64,000 nucleotides of DNA from Collinsella aerofaciens (GTDB lineage: Bacteria > Actinomycetota > Coriobacteriia > Coriobacteriales > Coriobacteriaceae): NCBI RefSeq assembly GCF_902364355.1, contig NZ_CABJDK010000003.1:161437-225436 (forward strand). The letters are read 5' to 3'. The number at the start of each line of letters is the position of its first letter. Position 1 is the first letter of the stretch. The position numbers and the translations under genes were made by a program. Shown here piece after piece: positions 8,576 to 17,145 of this stretch. The notes beneath the pieces are model-generated. The model saw only the letters and a list, made by a program, of their open reading frames with translations. It did not search any database and was not told the origin of the DNA.

Positions 8576-10237
8576 ATGATTGCAAAGACCATTCGCACCT
8601 GTTTTCCGATCGCTGCGGCTGCCGTTTCCGACAAGGCCGAGGAGATCAACAAGCTCAACGTCTTTCCCGTGCCCGACGGCGACACCGGCACCAACATGTC
8701 GCTCACGCTCGCCTCGGTGACCAAGGAGCTTTCTGCCCTTCCCGCCGATGCCGACATGGAGGCCATTGCCGGCGCCATCACCCACGGCTCCCTGATGGGC
8801 GCCCGCGGCAACTCCGGCGTCATCACTTCGCAGATCCTGCGCGGCGTGGCCGAGGGTCTTGTCTCTGCCGACGAGCCCATTACGTCCGCCAACATTGCCT
8901 ATGCGTTCCGCCGAGCCGTCAAGGTCGCCTTCCAGGCCGTCCGTAAGCCCATCGAGGGCACGATCCTCACGGTGCTGCGCGATGTCTCGACCAAGGCCGA
9001 CGAGTGCGAAAAGAAGAAGTTCTCGGCCGAGGATGCGCTCGACGCTATCGTCGTCGAGGCCTACCAGTCCGTCGCCCGCACGCCCGACCTGCTGCCCGTT
9101 CTGAAGGAGAACGGCGTGGTCGACTCCGGCGCCTTCGGCTTTGCTATTTTCCTTGAGAACTTTGTTGCCGCTGCGCTTGGCCGCAGCACCGTTGTCGAGG
9201 ATTTCTCTGCCACGTTTGATTCCGCTGGCTCTGCCCGCGACGCGGCCCTTGGTCGTGTTGAGATCGAGGCCAACGACGACTGGGAGGGCTCGGAGTTCCG
9301 CTACTGCAACGAGTTCCTCTTTAAGGCCGACGCTCCTTTTGACGAGGACGAGTGCCTCAAGTTCCTGGGCTCCATGGGTGACTGTGAGTTGCTCGTGGGC
9401 GCCTACCCCGACTACAAGATCCACGTGCACTCCAACACCCCCAACCTGGTGCTCGAGCACATGCTGCAGCTCGGTCAGATCTACGAGGTCTTTATCCACA
9501 ACATGGAGATGGAGGCCCACGACCGTACCGCCAAGATTCATGAGGACCAGGAGAAGGCTGCCGAGCCCGCCAAGGCGCTGGGCTTTGTCGCCGTTGCCGC
9601 CGGTTCGGGCGAGGCCGACATCCTCAAGTCCCTCGGCGTCGACGTGATCGTGTCGGGTGGTCAGACCATGAACCCCTCGACTGCAGACCTGCTGGGCGCC
9701 GTCGACCAGGTCAACGCGACCTCGGTTATCATCCTGCCCAACAACGGTAACATCCGCATGGCTGCCGAGGCCGCCGCCTCTGCCTGCACCGACAAGAAGG
9801 TCGCCGTCGTTCCCACCAAGACCGTTCCGCAGGCCTTCTCCGCGCTGTTCGCGGTCCTGCCCGATTCCGATCTCGAGGACGCCGTCGCCGCTATGGTTGA
9901 CGCCATCAGCGAGGTCCGCGATGGCGAGGTCACCCGCGCCGTGCGCGACTCCAGCGCCTCGGACGGCTCCCCGATTCACTCCGGTGACGTCATGGGTATC
10001 ATTGCCGGTTCCATCGATGTGGTCGGCTCCGATGTGAAACAGGTCACGCTCGATTGTATCAACCGTATGCAGGAGGAAGAGGAGGGCGACGCGCTGACGA
10101 TTCTGGCCGGCGAGGAGCTGTCCGATGAAGCCTTCCAGGAGATCGTCGACGCTATCGAGGAGGCTCAGCCCGACCTGGAGATCGACGCCCATCGTGGCGA
10201 GCAGCCGCTCTATCCCGTGATCTTCTCGATCGAGTAG
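8576..10237 (+). CDS. fakA: Fatty acid kinase ATP-binding subunit / DAK2-domain protein (FakA, YloV-like)
   Basis: The 553-residue protein has an N-terminal DhaL-type domain carrying the metal/ATP-binding Asp motif NVFPVPDGDTGTNM (about residues 29-42) and HGSLMGARGNSGVI (about 78-91), followed by a middle domain and a C-terminal FakA/DegV-like domain ending in LYPVIFSIE. In the known two-component fatty acid kinase, FakA phosphorylates acyl chains delivered by FakB. No fakB lies in this window. The asp23-fakA-recG order is conserved with Firmicutes. The ribosome-binding site is rather distant (GGAG about 12 nt upstream). Confidence 0.92.
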   Translation: MIAKTIRTCFPIAAAAVSDKAEEINKLNVFPVPDGDTGTNMSLTLASVTKELSALPADADMEAIAGAITHGSLMGARGNSGVITSQILRGVAEGLVSADEPITSANIAYAFRRAVKVAFQAVRKPIEGTILTVLRDVSTKADECEKKKFSAEDALDAIVVEAYQSVARTPDLLPVLKENGVVDSGAFGFAIFLENFVAAALGRSTVVEDFSATFDSAGSARDAALGRVEIEANDDWEGSEFRYCNEFLFKADAPFDEDECLKFLGSMGDCELLVGAYPDYKIHVHSNTPNLVLEHMLQLGQIYEVFIHNMEMEAHDRTAKIHEDQEKAAEPAKALGFVAVAAGSGEADILKSLGVDVIVSGGQTMNPSTADLLGAVDQVNATSVIILPNNGNIRMAAEAAASACTDKKVAVVPTKTVPQAFSALFAVLPDSDLEDAVAAMVDAISEVRDGEVTRAVRDSSASDGSPIHSGDVMGIIAGSIDVVGSDVKQVTLDCINRMQEEEEGDALTILAGEELSDEAFQEIVDAIEEAQPDLEIDAHRGEQPLYPVIFSIE

Positions 10238-10247
10238 GCATCTGCCC

Positions 10248-12425
10248 ATGTCTGAGCTCTGCTCCGTGCCGCGCGTCTCGGATCGCTTTGCCCAGAGCAA
10301 TGCGCTCGACGAGGATATCGCGCGACTCAAATATGTTTCGGGTAAACGTGAGGAGGCCCTTCGCCGTCTGGGAATTCGGACGGTGGGGGACCTCCTTCTG
10401 CATATCCCTCATCGATACCTGGACTTTACGCGCTCCTGGTCCATCGAGATGGCGCCCATCGGTACCGTGTGCACCATCATCGCCACGGTCGACCGTATCG
10501 TTCAAAAGAAGCCGCGTCCGCGCATGCAGGTGACCGAGGTCTCACTCGTTGACGAGACGGGCGTGCTGCAGGTCGCCTTTTTCCGTCAGCCTTGGATTGC
10601 CCAGCAGCTTAAGCAGGGCGACCGCCTGGCCGTGATGGGCAAGGTCGAGTTTGCCTACGGTTTTAAGCAGATGGCCTCGCCGCACTTTGAAAAGCTCGAT
10701 GACGGGCGTGCTGCGGGCACCATTTTGCCGGTCCATTATGTGAGTGACGGCGTGAGCCAGGCATGGATGCGCCGCATCGTAAGTGGCGCGCTCGAGGTCG
10801 TCGGCAATCCCTTCGACCCGATTCCCGCACGCTTGCGCGTTAAGCGTCGCCTGATGAGCAATGCTCGTGCGCTTCGATCGATCCACTTTCCCTCGAGCAT
10901 GGCTGAGCGCGATATCGCGCGCGCACGGCTTGCCTACGAGGAGTGCCTTTACCTGCAGCTGGCGCTGCGCCTGCGCAACGACGGCAGCCTGGTCGATGTG
11001 GTGCCCTACGCCCACGCCGCGGGCGAGCACCTGGCCGCGCTCAAGCAGGCCCTGCCATTTTCGCTGAGCGACGAGCAGGAGGCCGCGTTCCAAGATATCC
11101 TGCGCGATATGTGCGATGGCGGGCGCGTGATGAACCGCCTGCTGCTGGGCGATGTCGGTACCGGTAAGACCGCCGTTGCCGCCTGCGCGCTGGCTGTGGC
11201 TACCGATAGCGGCACGCAGGCCTGCGTTATGGCGCCCACGGGCGTGCTGGCGCGTCAATATGCCGATAAGACCGGCCCCTTGCTCTCGCAGGCTGGCATG
11301 ACCTGGGCGCTCCTGACGGGCGCCACGCCAGCGGCCGAGCGCGAGCGGATCCATGCCCAGCTGGAATCGGGCGAGCTCGATGTCCTCTTTGGCACCCACG
11401 CGGTGCTTTCGGATAACGTGGCGTTCAAGCATCTGTCGCTCGTGGTCATCGATGAGCAGCACCGGTTTGGCGTCGGCCAACGCAACGCCCTGCGTGCGAA
11501 GGGCCCTGGTGCCGATCTGCTCGTTATGACGGCAACGCCCATCCCACGTACGCTGGCGCTTTCGGTCTACGGCGATCTGGACACGAGCATCATCCGCCAT
11601 CGGCCCGTCCCTGGCGCTGGCGTGACGACACGCGTGCTTACCGAGTCGAGCCGCGACCTTGCCTATGGCGCCATCCGCGAGGCGCATGAAAAGGGTCAGC
11701 AGGCCTACGTGATTTGCCCGCTCGTGGAGCCGAGTGACTCGGCCGATGATCTGGAGGACGTGCCCGGTATCGCCCGCGACGACGAGGGCCGCGTGACGGT
11801 CCCCGTGCCGCTGCACGATACGGCGACCGAGCTCGATCGCCTGCGTCTGGCGTTGCCGGGTCTTGCCATCGAGCGCCTTCACGGCCGCATGCCAGCGGGG
11901 GAGAAGGACCAGGTTATCGATGCCTTTAAGCGTGGCGAGATCGACGTGCTCGTCTCGACTACGGTGGTCGAGGTGGGCGTCGACGTGCCCAACGCCACCG
12001 TCATGGTCATCGAGAACGGTGAGCGCTTTGGCTTGGCGGCCCTGCACCAGCTGCGCGGTCGCGTGGGCCGCGGCAGCGTGTCGGGCACCTGCCTGGTCAT
12101 GACGCACTCCAAGGGCAATGGCGGCGCCTCGGCGGCACAAGACCGCCTCCAGTCGCTCGAAAAGACCTCGGACGGCTTTACGCTCGCCCAGATGGACCTG
12201 CGTCTGCGCCACGAGGGCGAAATCCTGGGGTACCGCCAGCATGGCGGTGTGACTCTGCGCTTTGTCGACCTGGATGCCGACGAGGAGCTGATCGAGTGGG
12301 CCCATTTGGACGCGGTCGAGCTCTTGCGGTATGCTTGCAACCTTGACTCCGTGGCGACGCGCCCCCTGCGCGATGCGGTCGCCATGCGATATCGACACAT
12401 TTTTAAGGAGGTCAGCGGAGGATGA
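10248..12425 (+). CDS. recG: ATP-dependent DNA helicase RecG
   Basis: The 725-residue helicase remodels stalled forks and branched DNA. An N-terminal wedge/OB domain (about residues 60-170) precedes the two RecA-like motors. Motif I is GDVGTGKTAVA (about residue 302), motif II is the DEQH-type VIDEQHRFGVGQR, motif III is MTATPIPRTLAL, and the C-terminal motor contains STTVVEVGVDVPNA and the QLRGRVGRG motif VI. The C-terminal hook region is intact. It starts 11 nt after fakA, and its stop codon overlaps rsmD (ATGA). Confidence 0.96.
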   Translation: MSELCSVPRVSDRFAQSNALDEDIARLKYVSGKREEALRRLGIRTVGDLLLHIPHRYLDFTRSWSIEMAPIGTVCTIIATVDRIVQKKPRPRMQVTEVSLVDETGVLQVAFFRQPWIAQQLKQGDRLAVMGKVEFAYGFKQMASPHFEKLDDGRAAGTILPVHYVSDGVSQAWMRRIVSGALEVVGNPFDPIPARLRVKRRLMSNARALRSIHFPSSMAERDIARARLAYEECLYLQLALRLRNDGSLVDVVPYAHAAGEHLAALKQALPFSLSDEQEAAFQDILRDMCDGGRVMNRLLLGDVGTGKTAVAACALAVATDSGTQACVMAPTGVLARQYADKTGPLLSQAGMTWALLTGATPAAERERIHAQLESGELDVLFGTHAVLSDNVAFKHLSLVVIDEQHRFGVGQRNALRAKGPGADLLVMTATPIPRTLALSVYGDLDTSIIRHRPVPGAGVTTRVLTESSRDLAYGAIREAHEKGQQAYVICPLVEPSDSADDLEDVPGIARDDEGRVTVPVPLHDTATELDRLRLALPGLAIERLHGRMPAGEKDQVIDAFKRGEIDVLVSTTVVEVGVDVPNATVMVIENGERFGLAALHQLRGRVGRGSVSGTCLVMTHSKGNGGASAAQDRLQSLEKTSDGFTLAQMDLRLRHEGEILGYRQHGGVTLRFVDLDADEELIEWAHLDAVELLRYACNLDSVATRPLRDAVAMRYRHIFKEVSGG

Positions 12426-13078
12426 GAATCATCGGCGGCGAATGGCGCGGTCGTAAGATCGAGGAGCCCCGTGGTCGCGATGTCACCCGCCCCACGACCG
12501 ATCGTGTGCGCGAGGCATGCGCATCTATGGTCATGTCGGCATTTGACTTCGATCTGGACGAGGTCCGCGTGCTGGACGCCTTTGGCGGCTCCGGCGCCTT
12601 AGGGTTAGAGATGTTCTCACGTGGCGCCCGCTCGCTCACGACGTTCGAGATCGAACGGAATGCCGCGCGGCTCATTACCAAGAATATCGAGTCGCTCTGC
12701 CATGACCGTGCGCGTTGGCGCGTGGTAACGGGCGACATGCTGGCGAGCGCCTCCCGCGGTCGTGTGCCGGGCGGCCCCTTTGATCTGGTCCTGCTCGACC
12801 CGCCCTATGCTTTTGGTGCCGAGCCGGTCGAGATACTGCTGCAGAACCTGGCTCAGCAGGGTCTGCTTGCACCTGGCGCTTATGCCCTGTTTGAGCATGC
12901 CGCCGCCGATGCGGGCGCGCATCCGGCAGGCTTTGAGATCGTGCGCGAGAAGCGCTACGGCATTACCTCGGTCGACCTGCTTCGTTGGGTCGGCGATGAC
13001 GATGGTGAGGAAGATTGCACCGGCACCGATGCTCACAACAACGATGCCATGACGGTTCAGGAGAACGCCCATGAATGA
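12422..13078 (+). CDS. rsmD: 16S rRNA (guanine(966)-N2)-methyltransferase
   Basis: The 218-residue product is a class I SAM-dependent methylase that modifies G966 in helix 31 of 16S rRNA. Recognised features are the N-terminal MRIIGGEWRGRKI, TRPTTDRVREACASM, the SAM-binding loop VLDAFGGSGALGLEM and the catalytic LLDPPYAFG (D/N-PPY motif). About 25 residues at the C-terminus (DDGEEDCTGTDAHNNDAM) form a family-atypical polar tail. It overlaps recG by 4 nt and coaD by 8 nt. rsmD-coaD is a widespread pair. Confidence 0.95.
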   Translation: MRIIGGEWRGRKIEEPRGRDVTRPTTDRVREACASMVMSAFDFDLDEVRVLDAFGGSGALGLEMFSRGARSLTTFEIERNAARLITKNIESLCHDRARWRVVTGDMLASASRGRVPGGPFDLVLLDPPYAFGAEPVEILLQNLAQQGLLAPGAYALFEHAAADAGAHPAGFEIVREKRYGITSVDLLRWVGDDDGEEDCTGTDAHNNDAMTVQENAHE

Positions 13079-13568
13079 CACCATCAACCGCGTGATTGTC
13101 CCGGGCACCTTCGATCCCATCACGTTTGGCCATATCGACGTCATCCGCCGCGCCCGCCGCATCTTTCCCAGCGTGATCGTCGCTGTCGCCGAGTCGCAGG
13201 GTAAAAACGGTGTGGGCACCACGTTTATGCTGGATGAGCGCGTAGCGCTGGCTCGTGAGGCGCTCGGTGATATCGACGGCGTCGAGGTCCTGCCCTTTAC
13301 CGGCCTCTTGGTCGACTTCGCTCGCGAGCAGGGGGCGGGGGCCGTGGTCAAGGGCCTGCGCGCCATGACCGACTTTGAGTACGAGCTGCAGCAGGCAGAC
13401 CTCAACTATCGCTTGGATAACGAGCTGGAGTCCATCTTTGTCATGAGTGCGCCGCAGTACGGCTATATCTCGAGTTCGGTCGTTCGCCAGATCGCCTCGC
13501 TCGGCAGCGATGTATCGACGTTTGTCCCGCCCAACGTGGTCGAAGCACTCAGACACCGCTTTTCGTGA
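13071..13568 (+). CDS. coaD: Phosphopantetheine adenylyltransferase
   Basis: The 165-residue enzyme catalyses the penultimate step of coenzyme A synthesis, transferring AMP from ATP to 4'-phosphopantetheine. The nucleotidyltransferase motif PGTFDPITFGH (T/HxGH type) stands near the N-terminus and YGYISSSVVRQ near residue 127; VKGLRAMTDFEYELQ is also typical. Length and motifs match the family. It starts inside the end of rsmD. A new transcription unit probably begins downstream, because 68 nt with a promoter-like TACACT (13596-13601) separate it from the next gene. Confidence 0.97.
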   Translation: MNDTINRVIVPGTFDPITFGHIDVIRRARRIFPSVIVAVAESQGKNGVGTTFMLDERVALAREALGDIDGVEVLPFTGLLVDFAREQGAGAVVKGLRAMTDFEYELQQADLNYRLDNELESIFVMSAPQYGYISSSVVRQIASLGSDVSTFVPPNVVEALRHRFS

Positions 13569-13636
13569 CGTTTTTTATTGCCTGGTGGCATGTGGTACAC
13601 TAGCACGATGATATGTTACCTATGAAAGGAGACCGG

Positions 13637-14134
13637 ATGCCGGGCGAGAATTTTCCTGGCGATAGGATCGTCAGCTTGGTCGATGAGCTCGAAGGGCTGA
13701 TCGAGGAAGCCAAGCCGCCTTTCGGCAAGAACGCTCAGTTCAAGGTCATCGACGCCGACGTGTTCTTCAACATCCTCGACGAGATCCGCATGAGCTATCC
13801 CGAGGAGTGGCAGAAGTCCCGCCGTATCCTTAAGGAGCGCGAGGAGCTTATGGCTTCCGCCGCCGCTCAGGCCGATTCCATCATCGCCGACGCTCAGCAG
13901 CAGGCCCTCACCATTGCCGGTGAGCAGGAGATCGTCCGCTTGGCACAGCAGCAGGCCGACGACATCCGCGATCGTGCCCAGCAGTACGAGCGCGAGACGC
14001 GTTATGCTGCCGAGGACTACGCAGAGCAGGTCTTTACGCACCTGGAGGAGAACCTCAAGAGCCTGACCGGCACCGTTACCCGTTGCCGTCAGCAGCTCAA
14101 CGAGGGTGCCGCCCAACAGAATGGTCAGTGGTAA
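13637..14134 (+). CDS. DivIVA/SepIVA-like coiled-coil protein
   Basis: The product has 165 residues from ATG 13637, supported by GAAAGGAGA at 7-nt spacing (the frame opens earlier at 13613). A short N-terminal region (IVSLVDELEGLIEEAK) precedes a globular-like stretch with DVFFNILDEIRMSYP, then an almost uninterrupted coiled coil rich in Ala, Gln and Glu to the C-terminus. There is no signal peptide or transmembrane segment. Position between coaD and DUF177-rpmF matches the mycobacterial gene for SepIVA, a DivIVA-family septation and elongation factor; the functional link is inferred from synteny and coiled-coil form. An ATP-synthase-b-like annotation would be a coiled-coil artefact. Confidence 0.75.
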   Translation: MPGENFPGDRIVSLVDELEGLIEEAKPPFGKNAQFKVIDADVFFNILDEIRMSYPEEWQKSRRILKEREELMASAAAQADSIIADAQQQALTIAGEQEIVRLAQQQADDIRDRAQQYERETRYAAEDYAEQVFTHLEENLKSLTGTVTRCRQQLNEGAAQQNGQW

Positions 14135-14688
14135 TGGCTGAGTTCCCGAGCGTTACCGTCGATCTTTCTGAGCAGCTCGAGTTTCCTGGTGATTCGTATC
14201 CGCTGACCGGCAAGGTCGATGTTGCCACCTACACAGTGGGTGAGAAGGAGTACCAGCTACAGGACGGCATCGACTACGACGTTGTCTTTACCAATGCCGG
14301 TACCGGTGTCTTGCTCACGGGCATGGTCCGCGCGCACGCCACCGGCGAGTGCGACCGTTGCCTGGAGCCTGCCTCGTTTGATATCGCCGGCGAGATCGAG
14401 GAGTTCTACCTCTTCGAGGAGCCCGAGGATCCCGAGGCCTACGTGGACGGCTACGAGCTCCTGGGTGAGGACCGCATCGTCGATCTGGGTGAGCCCATCA
14501 ATGACGCGGTCGTCATGGACACGCCGTTTGTCGTTCTGTGCAAGCCCGATTGCCGCGGCCTGTGCCCCACTTGCGGTTGCAATCTCAACGTCGCGCAATG
14601 CGATTGCGCCGCCCAGGCAGAGGCAGAATGGGCCGCTGCCACGGAAAATCCATTTGCAGCATTGAAGAATCTCAAGCTCGACGAGTAA
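14134..14688 (+). CDS. DUF177 (YceD-like) protein
   Basis: The 184-residue product belongs to the DUF177/YceD family, which is almost always encoded directly upstream of rpmF and is linked to 23S rRNA or 50S biogenesis. The hallmark cysteines are present: CDRCLEP (about residue 76) and a C-terminal cluster CKPDCRGLCPTCGCNLN that looks like a metal-binding knuckle. Its ATG overlaps the preceding stop in TAATG. A highly acidic middle segment (EEFYLFEEPEDPE) is typical. Exact biochemical role is not established. Confidence 0.9.
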   Translation: MAEFPSVTVDLSEQLEFPGDSYPLTGKVDVATYTVGEKEYQLQDGIDYDVVFTNAGTGVLLTGMVRAHATGECDRCLEPASFDIAGEIEEFYLFEEPEDPEAYVDGYELLGEDRIVDLGEPINDAVVMDTPFVVLCKPDCRGLCPTCGCNLNVAQCDCAAQAEAEWAAATENPFAALKNLKLDE

Positions 14689-14752
14689 AACTGTGGTAGT
14701 ATCGCTACTTGCGCGTAATCGCCACACTGGATAGTTCATAAGGAAGGTCACT

Positions 14753-14932
14753 ATGCCCGTACCTAAACAAAAGCAGGGTCGTATCCGCACTCACACCCGT
14801 CGTTCCGCCAACATGAAGATCTCGGCTGCGGCTCAGTCCACGTGCCCCCGTTGCGGCGCTGTCAAGCTTCCGCACCACGTGTGCCCCAGCTGCGGTTTCT
14901 ACAAGGACCGCGAGGTTATCGTTACCGAGTAA
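14753..14932 (+). CDS. rpmF: 50S ribosomal protein L32
   Basis: This short gene encodes 59 residues, MPVPKQKQGRIRTHTRR at the N-terminus, and ends with a zinc ribbon CPRC ... CPSC (C31, C34, C44, C47) followed by GFYKDREVI. L32 is a 50S protein near the exit side of the subunit; the four-cysteine form is the zinc-containing paralogue type. An AAGGAAGGT ribosome-binding site lies 7-8 nt upstream. It sits between DUF177 and plsX, the canonical order. Confidence 0.97.
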   Translation: MPVPKQKQGRIRTHTRRSANMKISAAAQSTCPRCGAVKLPHHVCPSCGFYKDREVIVTE

Positions 14933-14972
14933 CGGTATACTCTGGATGCGATGCCGTTCCAAATGGAACCAC

Positions 14973-15003
14973 AATGGCCGGCTCAATGAGTCGGCCATTT
15001 TTG
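14973..15003 (+). terminator. Terminator/attenuator between rpmF and plsX
   Basis: AATGGCCG / CGGCCATT stem with an 11-nt loop and a following TTTTTG. It lies only 17 nt before the plsX start codon, so it may act as a partial terminator that lowers plsX expression relative to the ribosomal protein. A smaller hairpin GTTCCAAATGGAAC precedes it at 14956. Confidence 0.75.
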
Positions 15004-15019
15004 TATAAGGAGTATGTAT

Positions 15020-16039
15020 ATGAGTAACGTTCGCGTTTGTGTAGACGTTGTGGGCGGAGACGAGAAACCTCAGGTTGTTCTCGATGGTATCGAGGCTGCA
15101 CTTGCCGCCGATCCTGATATCGAGGTCCTGGCAGTCGGTCCCGCCGAAATCGTCAATCTCTTTGCCGCGGCCCATGCACGTGTGGAGGCTCTGGAAGCCC
15201 CTGACATTATCGCCATGGATGACGATCCCATTCGCGCCGTGATGACCAAGCGCAAGTCCTCGATCGTGCTTGCCTGCCGCGCCATCAAAAAGGGCAACGC
15301 GGACGCGTTTTTCTCCGCCGGCTCCACCGGCGCCATGACCGCTGCCGCGACCGCCTACGTCACACCGTTTAGATATATGGCCGAAGGCAAGAAGCAGCCG
15401 GTGCGCCCCTGTTTGACCAATGCGCTGCCCAATCGTGCCGGCGGCCTGACGGTGCTGTGCGACATGGGCGCCAACCCCGATGTCGAGGTGGACGACATGG
15501 TGCGTTTTGCCCAGATGGGTAGCGCTTATGCCCGCGTTGTCCTGGGCATCGAGCATCCTCGCGTGGGCTTGCTTGCCAATGGCACCGAGGACGAGAAGGG
15601 CTCCAACTTTACCAAGGCCTGCTTCCCGGCCATGAAAGCCGCCGTTCCCGGCTTTGTGGGTAACTGCGAAGGCACCGATCTTACGTCGGGCAATTTTGAC
15701 GTCGTGGTCGCCGACGGCATGTCGGGCAACATTGCGCTCAAGGCCACCGAGGGCGCTGCCAAGTTTTTGTTGCAGGAGCTCAAGGGCGTCTTTATGTCTT
15801 CGCTTGGCACCAAGATCGCCGCGCTGCTCATTAAAAAGCAGATGCGTGAGATAAAGGCCAAGCTCTCTGGCGACGCCAAGGGCGGCGCGATTCTTTTGGG
15901 CCTGCGCGGCGTGGTTCTGATCGGCCATGGCGCCACCTCGGTCGAAGCTGTTAAAAACGGTACGCTTGCGGCGGCCGAAGCCGTGCGCGCCGGGCTGGTC
16001 GAGAATGTCGCCAACTCCATGGACGGCATCGTTTTGTAA
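15020..16039 (+). CDS. plsX: Phosphate acyltransferase PlsX
   Basis: The enzyme has 339 residues and makes acyl-phosphate from acyl-ACP for the PlsY step of phospholipid synthesis. The start at ATG 15020 is preferred to the ATG at 15014 because AAGGAGT abuts the latter. Family segments seen are VCVDVVGGDEKPQVV, FFSAGSTGAMTAAA, ALPNRAGGLTVLCDMGAN, LLANGTEDEKGSN, and VADGMSGNIALKATEGAA. It is a peripheral membrane protein in other bacteria. The rpmF-plsX-acpP order links ribosome and lipid synthesis as in many bacteria; fabD and fabG are absent from this locus. Confidence 0.96.
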   Translation: MSNVRVCVDVVGGDEKPQVVLDGIEAALAADPDIEVLAVGPAEIVNLFAAAHARVEALEAPDIIAMDDDPIRAVMTKRKSSIVLACRAIKKGNADAFFSAGSTGAMTAAATAYVTPFRYMAEGKKQPVRPCLTNALPNRAGGLTVLCDMGANPDVEVDDMVRFAQMGSAYARVVLGIEHPRVGLLANGTEDEKGSNFTKACFPAMKAAVPGFVGNCEGTDLTSGNFDVVVADGMSGNIALKATEGAAKFLLQELKGVFMSSLGTKIAALLIKKQMREIKAKLSGDAKGGAILLGLRGVVLIGHGATSVEAVKNGTLAAAEAVRAGLVENVANSMDGIVL

Positions 16040-16106
16040 GAGCGAGTTAGAGCGCTGTTATGTGCCTCGCGGCCTGCTTCGTGGGGTAGAATCAGAACCG
16101 TGTCTT

Positions 16107-16126
16107 GGTACCGCCCGGGCGGTACC
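16107..16126. terminator. Perfect 20-bp palindrome upstream of acpP (possible attenuator)
   Basis: GGTACCGCCCGGGCGGTACC is a perfect inverted repeat with no loop, followed by ATTCTTTTGG. It lies 68 nt after plsX and 37 nt before acpP. As RNA it would form a strong stem with a weak T tract, which would suit partial termination. Confidence 0.6.
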
Positions 16127-16163
16127 ATTCTTTTGGTATTCATGCACTATGAGAGGAAGCGCT

Positions 16164-16406
16164 ATGGACCGCTCCGAAATCTTCGACAAGATCGCCGAGG
16201 TCGCTGCTGACGTTCTGGGCGTCGATGTTGCCGAAATTAGCGATGAGACCACCTTTGACGATCTCGATGCCAACTCGCTCGAGCGCCTGCAGCTGGTTAC
16301 GGCTATCGAGGACGAGTTCAACCTCGAGATCGATGACGAGACTCTGCTCTCGCTCAACTCTGTCGCCGACGCCGTCGACGCGATTGAAAACGCCAGGGAG
16401 GCCTAG
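16164..16406 (+). CDS. acpP: Acyl carrier protein
   Basis: The 80-residue acidic helical protein carries the growing acyl chain on 4'-phosphopantetheine. The prosthetic-group serine is S38 in LDANSLERLQLV. The usual Asp of the DSL motif is Asn here (NSL), a variation seen in some carrier proteins but unusual for a fatty-acid ACP. ATG 16164 has a GAGAGGAAGC ribosome-binding region. It is placed between plsX and rnc, the standard location of the fatty acid synthesis ACP. Confidence 0.93.
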   Translation: MDRSEIFDKIAEVAADVLGVDVAEISDETTFDDLDANSLERLQLVTAIEDEFNLEIDDETLLSLNSVADAVDAIENAREA

Positions 16407-16409
16407 GTC

Positions 16410-17135
16410 TTGGCTTTGTCTGAACGACTTACGCGTGCCCAGGAAATTCTGGGCCACGAGTTCAATAATAAGGTGCTTCTGCGCGCGGCGCTTACGCATC
16501 CCTCGGCAGTCGAGGGCCAGCCGGTTTCTGCCAGCTATGAGCGCCTTGAGTTCTTGGGCGATTCCATTTTGGGCGCCGTCGTCGCCCGTTCGCTCTTTGA
16601 GTCCTATCCCGAGTTTGACGAGGGCAAGCTCACGCGCCTGAAGGTGTCGCTTGTCTCGGGCGCTACGCTATCCGAGGTGTCGCATGAGCTGGGCATCGAC
16701 GACATCATCATCTTTGGTGCCTCCGAGACCGGTACCGGCGCGCGCGGCCTGCACTCGGCGCTCGAGAACGTCTACGAGTCGCTCGTGGGTGCGCTGTACC
16801 TGGATGCCGGCTGGGATGTTGCGGCGGACTTTATCCATCGTACGCTCAAACCGCACCTGGCCTCCGAGCGTGCCGAGCACCCCGCGAACCCCAAATCGTT
16901 CTTGCAGGAGTGCGTGCAAGCCGACGGTCACGAACCCCCGGCGTATAAGCTCGTTGGCTCCGAGGGCCCGGCGCATGCGCCCACCTTTACCGCCGTGGTG
17001 TTGATCGATGGTATTCGCCAGGGTCGCGGCTCCGGCTCCTCAAAGAAGGAAGCCGAGGGAGCCGCTGCACTTGAGGCACTTGACCGCATGGGCTACACCA
17101 CCAACGGCGTGATTCTCAACAAGAAGCCTGTTTAA
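16410..17135 (+). CDS. rnc: Ribonuclease III
   Basis: The 241-residue enzyme processes rRNA precursors and double-stranded RNA. The catalytic signature YERLEFLGDSILG (about residues 43-55) and the second acidic site ALENVYESLVGALYLDAG are intact; the C-terminal dsRNA-binding domain (about 160-230) includes GSGSSKKEAEGAAALEAL. A TTG start at 16410 is supported by AGGGAGG about 8 nt upstream and by the acpP stop just before. rnc-smc-ftsY adjacency is conserved with Firmicutes. Confidence 0.96.
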   Translation: MALSERLTRAQEILGHEFNNKVLLRAALTHPSAVEGQPVSASYERLEFLGDSILGAVVARSLFESYPEFDEGKLTRLKVSLVSGATLSEVSHELGIDDIIIFGASETGTGARGLHSALENVYESLVGALYLDAGWDVAADFIHRTLKPHLASERAEHPANPKSFLQECVQADGHEPPAYKLVGSEGPAHAPTFTAVVLIDGIRQGRGSGSSKKEAEGAAALEALDRMGYTTNGVILNKKPV

Positions 17136-17145
17136 GCGAGGAACC

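Noticed and set aside
8033..10330. A 765-codon open frame on the minus strand opposite asp23 and fakA
   Set aside because: It is a shadow of high-GC codon use: it runs antisense through two well-supported genes, has low-complexity Gly/Asp/Val/His composition and no ribosome-binding site or family resemblance.
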